From NCBI GenBank assembly GCA_946061495.1, contig CAMGSV010000002.1:1-34924 (forward strand): a stretch of 34,924 nucleotides of DNA. The letters are read 5' to 3'. Numbering within the stretch: the first letter of the stretch is position 1; every line of letters begins with the position of its first letter. This DNA is from an uncultured Spirochaetales bacterium. Its GTDB lineage: Bacteria; Spirochaetota; Spirochaetia; Treponematales; Treponemataceae. The translations under genes were made by a program, and so were the position numbers. This document shows positions 30,991 through 34,924 of the stretch, in pieces. The notes beneath the pieces were generated by a model. That model was not told where the DNA came from, did not search any database, and saw only the letters and a list, made by a program, of their open reading frames with translations.

Positions 30991-32892
30991 ATGAAAAAGC
31001 TTATCCTTAGTGTCGTCGTATCACTGTTTGCTGCAGCTTCCCTTGCAGCCCAAACCCATACCGCAGTTCCCTTGGACGACCCGATTTATACGGTCATCGA
31101 GCAGGCTCAGCTCAAGGGGCTGTGTCCTGTCTTGAGTGAGGCAAAACCCTATTCCCAGCATAAAATACAATCCATCATCAACACCATCCTGTCCACAGAG
31201 ACGGACCTCCCCTGGGCAGCCCTCACTGCCGCAGAGCGAGCCATCTTAAACCAGACCCTAGATTCCTTCCGAAAGGAGGAGGGATGGAGTTGGCTCAAGG
31301 GGGAAGCATTCCACCAGCACACCACAAAGTCAGGCATCCCCATGACCTTCAACGCAGGAGTATCCTGGCAGTCAGTGTTCTCAGGCTCCGCCCAAGCTGA
31401 AAACGGAGACCTGACAGGGGGAACAGACAACTGGGGCATTGTCTCTCTCAGCGGAGACATGGGCCCCGCCTTCTCCTGGCGTTTCTCCGCAGGCGGCGGA
31501 CTCATGCGTGCCCCCAGAGACTACCTGGGAAAAGCCTACACCTTTTATAAGGGTTTTGAAGACAAGGATATAGATGAGGCCAGAAAAGACCAGAACAAAA
31601 TTTACGATGTGATGACAGAGCCGCTTTCCTTCTTCCCCTACACCTACAGAAAGAACTGGGACGGCTCCATATTCAAGGGAGACAGCCTTGGCTCCAGCGG
31701 CTTCTTCGACTGGCCCCAGGGAATCTCCTTCGGCTACCAGTTGAACGGAGAGGCCGCCGTCTCCTTCTTGGACGATGCCATCTCTGTGCGGGCAGGACGC
31801 CTGATCCGAGAGTGGGGGGCGGGAACCAATGGCAGCAGCCTCGTGCTCAATGCCGCCGCCCGTCCCTTCTTCGGCGTGGAGGCAAACTTCGAGCCATTCA
31901 GCTGGCTCAGGATGGCAACCCTCACTGGTGTCCTGGAGTATTACAATGCAGAGGGCATCAGCGTCAGCTCCGCAACCTTCCAAAACCTCTTCTCCATCGG
32001 CATGGCTGAGGCAAACTACAAGAACTTTGTCCATTTCAGTCTCGGCTCCAGTGTCGTCTATCCAAAGCGGTTCGAGCTGGGCTACGCCTTCCCCCTGCTG
32101 AGCCGTTTCTTCTACCAGAACAATGTAGGAGACTTTGACAATCTGACCATGTTCGCCACCTTAATCGTGCAGTATCCAGGCATCGGAAAGCTCTGGGGCT
32201 CCGCCTATGTTGACGAGATGGATTTGACCAGCCCAGAATTCTTCAATCAGGACCGCAACATGTATGCCCTCCAAGCTGGTGCCGCTGCCACGCTCCCCAT
32301 TCCCGGACTGGCTTTCAGCAATTTCACCTTCCAGTACACCAAGCTAGAGCCCTACGTCTACACCCACCAGCTGGTAAAGACCCCTTGGTACGAAGTATGG
32401 ATGGAGGAGCCCTATATGAACAATGGTGTCTCTTTGGGCTACTACCTACCGCCCAACTCTGACGAGCTGAAAGTGCGGTTTGACTCTTCCTTTATAGGGG
32501 GGGGGGTATTAAATTTCCACCTTCAGTATCAGATGGTACGCCATGGTGCTGAATATGGAAGCCGGGCGGTGGATGGCAGTAGCCTCAATTCTCAGTTGGA
32601 CACCACAGGCCGCAACGACAAGGAAGGCAAGCCAGAGCTGTGGAAGCACTTCCTCCACGATGGTGCCTACCAGTGGCAGCATATCGTCAAGATTGGCGGC
32701 GACTACAATCTGGAAGGTTTCAACATCCCCGTCAAGCTGTTCTGCGACTTGGGCCTGGTCTACTCCTACTTCACCGACATCGACGGCAAGCCCAACTCCG
32801 GACAGCACCAGCCCATCCACAGAATCAACACCTCGGAATACCCCACCCAGACCCGGTTCATCGGAACGGTGGGATTCAAGCTTTACCCATAG
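30991..32892 (+). CDS. Wzi-like outer-membrane protein 1, with in-frame poly-G tract
   Basis: A 633-residue exported beta-rich protein. A signal peptide ends at Ala20 (SLFAAASLAA, then QTH), followed by VPLDDPIYTVIEQAQ. Alternating strands rich in Tyr, Phe and Trp continue to a terminal FIGTVGFKLYP, ending in aromatic-turn form like outer-membrane barrels. I place it in the capsule-assembly Wzi-like family; a role in capsule export is family inference only. It is a paralogue of the next gene (shared VPLDDPIY, FYQN(N/M)VGDFDNL, KHFLHDG-YQWQHI, INTSEYP). Codons 503-505 are in a 10-G tract: 9 G stops at codon 507, 11 G after residue 520. The frame is open as read. Confidence 0.75.
   Translation: MKKLILSVVVSLFAAASLAAQTHTAVPLDDPIYTVIEQAQLKGLCPVLSEAKPYSQHKIQSIINTILSTETDLPWAALTAAERAILNQTLDSFRKEEGWSWLKGEAFHQHTTKSGIPMTFNAGVSWQSVFSGSAQAENGDLTGGTDNWGIVSLSGDMGPAFSWRFSAGGGLMRAPRDYLGKAYTFYKGFEDKDIDEARKDQNKIYDVMTEPLSFFPYTYRKNWDGSIFKGDSLGSSGFFDWPQGISFGYQLNGEAAVSFLDDAISVRAGRLIREWGAGTNGSSLVLNAAARPFFGVEANFEPFSWLRMATLTGVLEYYNAEGISVSSATFQNLFSIGMAEANYKNFVHFSLGSSVVYPKRFELGYAFPLLSRFFYQNNVGDFDNLTMFATLIVQYPGIGKLWGSAYVDEMDLTSPEFFNQDRNMYALQAGAAATLPIPGLAFSNFTFQYTKLEPYVYTHQLVKTPWYEVWMEEPYMNNGVSLGYYLPPNSDELKVRFDSSFIGGGVLNFHLQYQMVRHGAEYGSRAVDGSSLNSQLDTTGRNDKEGKPELWKHFLHDGAYQWQHIVKIGGDYNLEGFNIPVKLFCDLGLVYSYFTDIDGKPNSGQHQPIHRINTSEYPTQTRFIGTVGFKLYP
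32497..32506 (+). repeat. Homopolymer of 10 G inside the first Wzi-like gene
   Basis: Ten G's encode Gly503-Gly505 and the first base of Val506. The matching part of the neighbouring paralogue has no such run (it reads MPLLFLEW there), so the tract is not needed for the fold. Confidence 0.95.
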
Positions 32893-32902
32893 GACACCCA
32901 CG

Positions 32903-32931
32903 GGGATTCCGGCTTACCCGGCTGGAATCCC
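32903..32931 (+). terminator. Hairpin after the first Wzi-like gene
   Basis: GGGATTCC (32903-32910) pairs with GGAATCCC (32924-32931), extended inward by a G-T pair and two G-C pairs to eleven pairs with a seven-base loop. No T run follows, so it may be a leaky terminator or mRNA end. Confidence 0.5.
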
Positions 32932-33081
32932 AACCCCTTCCCTCCCGCAAAGGCAAGCCCACAGCTATCTTCACAACGACAATTTCCTAGCAAAAGTCCT
33001 CTTCATCATAGCTTTCCAAGTGCTATGGAGACCATATATTCCAACCAAATTCCATCACCCTTAATCTATTTGGAGAAATAT

Positions 33082-34773
33082 ATGAACAGACTACTTTTCA
33101 GATTCCTTTTCCTTGCATCCATGTACCTGCCGCTTTCGGCCCAAACCCACAACTCGGTTCCCTTAGACGACCCGATTTACTTCCTGCTAGAAACAGCCTC
33201 CATCAAGGGCTATTGCACCCTACCAGCAATCCGTCCCTATTCCCAGAAGACCATCCTCAAGGCGCTGGAACAGATTGCAGCCAGTGATGATGCAAGTCCA
33301 CTGGAGCGGGACAGTGCCCAGGCTGCCATCCTGCGCCTGCAGCCTCCATCCCAGGAAGCCTGGTATAAAACGGGCCGGCTCAACTTCAACTACGATACAG
33401 CCAGCGGACTGAAAAACAGGCTGGGACTGGGGGTAAACCTTTCTGCCCACATCGGCTCCAACTTCACCAAGCCTTCTTTCACGTGGGAGGCTATTTTGGA
33501 CGCTTGGGTAAACGGAGACTTCACCAAGTACTTCTCCTACAAGCTGCTGATGGCAGCGGGTCTCTCCCACTACGACTTCGACGCATACCCGCCATACACC
33601 TTCTCTCAGCCGTACGATGGATTCCAATTCCTGCTGAATCCCATGGGAGACTTTACCGCAAAGTCCCAGGATGGCCACATCGGCATGAAAATCCAGCCGG
33701 AACTATCCTTTGGCTTTGGAGATGGCATGCTGAGCATCAACTTCTCCCGAATCAGGAGGGACTGGCAGCTGGCTCAGGGAGTCGGCGGATTGCTGCTGGC
33801 AGGTTCGGCCCGCCCCTTCATGGCTCTGGACATCTACTTTTCTCCCACTAAATGGCTGCAACTGGCCTTTCTCAACGGCGTACTGGAATACAACCGAGCC
33901 GACTCAGACACCATCCGTCCCTTTGACTTCCAAAACAGCTTCACTGCCATGAAGGCTCAATTCGGCCTGGGAAAATATGTGGATGCAGCCATCAACTCTG
34001 CGGTGGTATTTACAAAGCGATTCGAGATGGGTTACTTCAATCCGTTGATGGTTCCCCTTTTCTATCAAAACATGGTGGGTGACTTTGACAATCTGTATTT
34101 TGGTGGGACTCTCGTTGTCAAGCTCCCGCCCTGGGGACGAATCTTTGCAGATATTCTTCTCAGCGAGATTCGTTCCCTGGACATTGTATACACACCGCAG
34201 AATGTCTATGCCTGGCAGGCGGGCGGACAACTGGCAATTCCAGGCAGCCCAACAACCATCACACTGCAATACACCAAGATTGAGCCATTCATGTACACCC
34301 ATTATGGCACGATCACCCCTTGGACTGGTGATACGGAAATGAACACCAGCCTTGTAAACCACGGCGAGGGCATAGGCTCCAATCTACCGCCCAATACAGA
34401 CGAGCTCAAGCTTTCCGCCACCGGGATGCCCCTTTTGTTCCTGGAGTGGAACGCCTCCTACCGCATGGTTCGCCACGGCATCACACCACCGGGGAGCACC
34501 TACGAGCCAACCGAATACAGCGATATGCCCGACAGAAAGCACTTCCTCCACGATGGGGTCTACCAGTGGCAGCACATCTTCACGGTGGGATGCAGCTACA
34601 CTATGCAGCAGCTCCATATTCCCATAAACATTTTCTGTGATTTGGGTTTAGTGTATTCCTACCACACCGACACAACAGATGCCTCATCCTCTGTCATCCA
34701 CAGAATTAACACCTCGGAGTATCCAAACAGGCTTTCTGTCTTGGGAAAAATCGGAGTGAAGGTCTTTCCCTAG
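33082..34773 (+). CDS. Wzi-like outer-membrane protein 2
   Basis: A 563-residue paralogue of the preceding protein. The signal peptide ends at Ala20 (LASMYLPLSA, then QTH), followed by the same VPLDDPIY start. Shared blocks include AYPPYTFSQPYDG-type loops, FYQNMVGDFDNLYF, ITLQYTKIEPFMYTHYG, PPNTDELKLS, MVRHG, KHFLHDGVYQWQHIF and RINTSEYPNRLSVLGKIGVKVFP. It is about 70 residues shorter and lacks the poly-G tract. ATG 33082 has GGAG upstream; an ATG at 33025 has none. It would be made stably while the first copy may switch. Confidence 0.75.
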   Translation: MNRLLFRFLFLASMYLPLSAQTHNSVPLDDPIYFLLETASIKGYCTLPAIRPYSQKTILKALEQIAASDDASPLERDSAQAAILRLQPPSQEAWYKTGRLNFNYDTASGLKNRLGLGVNLSAHIGSNFTKPSFTWEAILDAWVNGDFTKYFSYKLLMAAGLSHYDFDAYPPYTFSQPYDGFQFLLNPMGDFTAKSQDGHIGMKIQPELSFGFGDGMLSINFSRIRRDWQLAQGVGGLLLAGSARPFMALDIYFSPTKWLQLAFLNGVLEYNRADSDTIRPFDFQNSFTAMKAQFGLGKYVDAAINSAVVFTKRFEMGYFNPLMVPLFYQNMVGDFDNLYFGGTLVVKLPPWGRIFADILLSEIRSLDIVYTPQNVYAWQAGGQLAIPGSPTTITLQYTKIEPFMYTHYGTITPWTGDTEMNTSLVNHGEGIGSNLPPNTDELKLSATGMPLLFLEWNASYRMVRHGITPPGSTYEPTEYSDMPDRKHFLHDGVYQWQHIFTVGCSYTMQQLHIPINIFCDLGLVYSYHTDTTDASSSVIHRINTSEYPNRLSVLGKIGVKVFP

Positions 34774-34802
34774 CATGGAGAATTCTATACTATGTCACAA
34801 TG

Positions 34803-34842
34803 GGTGCAAGCTCCAGGGGCCATTTTCCCCGAGGCTTGCACC
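34803..34842 (+). terminator. Hairpin after the second Wzi-like gene
   Basis: GGTGCAAGC (34803-34811) pairs with GCTTGCACC (34834-34842); an inner GGGG/CCCC pair extends it. No T run follows, so transcription may continue into the next reading frame. Confidence 0.5.
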
Positions 34843-34858
34843 GAGCAAAGGAGCCGTC

Positions 34859-34903
34859 ATGAAGTCTAAAATAATCCCCGCAAGAATTTGCCCCCCCCCA
34901 TGA
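34859..34903 (+). CDS. Start of a possible phase-variable gene, currently out of frame
   Basis: GGAG (34850-34853) five bases before ATG 34859 gives a good start. The frame reads MKSKIIPARICPPP and stops at TGA 34901-34903, directly after a run of nine C's (34891-34899). With eight C's the frame stays open to the window end (...CPPHEYNLIIY); with ten it stops four codons later. The rest of the gene, if real, is outside the window, so its product cannot be named. An alternative is that the tract lies in a promoter for a downstream gene. Confidence 0.4.
   Translation: MKSKIIPARICPPP
34891..34899 (+). repeat. Homopolymer of 9 C
   Basis: Nine C's just before the stop of the short reading frame at 34859 and followed by AT-rich DNA (TACAAT at 34905-34910). 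Confidence 0.95.
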
Positions 34904-34924
34904 ATACAATTTAATTATATATAA

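Noticed and set aside
1-34924. tRNA, rRNA, CRISPR arrays, transposases or phage genes
   Set aside because: None seen by reading; no repeated spacer pattern, transposase motif or tRNA-like cloverleaf was recognised, though no covariance search could be run.

Overview
The window reads as a spirochaete chromosome, most likely Treponema or a close relative. This is inferred from gene content and from G/C homopolymer tracts at surface-protein genes; no rRNA or other phylogenetic marker is present. Content fitting a fermentative, oxygen-wary, host-associated cell includes type III glutamine synthetase, oxygen-sensitive class III ribonucleotide reductase with its activase, two hemerythrins, PTS enzyme I with no sugar permease nearby, an Rsm22-type ribosome protein, and a methyl-accepting chemotaxis protein. 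The DNA is fairly GC-rich and densely coded. No tRNA, rRNA, CRISPR array, insertion sequence or prophage was seen, and no gene-free stretch exceeds about 260 bases.

Layout. 1-6.1 kb: the end of glnN, a gamma-class carbonic anhydrase, a DUF1963 protein (minus), then proS and a secreted protein of unknown function. 6.1-10.8 kb (minus): a RelB/DinJ-YafQ toxin-antitoxin pair whose toxin carries two frameshifts; an operon encoding an Ig-like secreted protein, an OmpR-type regulator, its sensor kinase and a GerMN-domain protein; and a PepSY-like secreted protein. 10.9-12.8 kb (plus): an RNA methyltransferase overlapping a TetR regulator. 12.8-16.6 kb (minus): two hemerythrins and nrdD-nrdG behind a double NrdR-box-like palindrome. 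16.7-22.3 kb (minus): a six-gene operon of two unrecognised proteins, two lipoprotein substrate-binding proteins, one FecCD-type permease and one ATPase, preceded by a promoter bracketed by a repeated operator-like sequence. 22.4-24.5 kb: a chemoreceptor. 24.6-29.7 kb (minus): a tightly packed operon ptsI-der-merR-rsm22. 29.8-34.9 kb (plus): a lipoprotein and two paralogous outer-membrane Wzi-like proteins.

The most interesting region is the last 5 kb. It holds three long G/C homopolymers: 11 G in the lipoprotein promoter region, 10 G inside the first Wzi-like gene, and 9 C just inside a new reading frame at the right edge. In the Wzi-like gene, gain or loss of one base gives a truncated protein. 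In the edge frame, the present length stops translation after 14 residues, while loss of one base opens it to the window end. This looks like a phase-variable surface-protein locus of the kind poly-G tracts create at Treponema pallidum tpr genes.

Other points of note are four genes whose -10 element lies 6-9 bases before the start codon with no Shine-Dalgarno sequence (probable leaderless mRNAs), two abutting NrdR-like boxes, and an 18-bp in-frame minisatellite at the start of rsm22.
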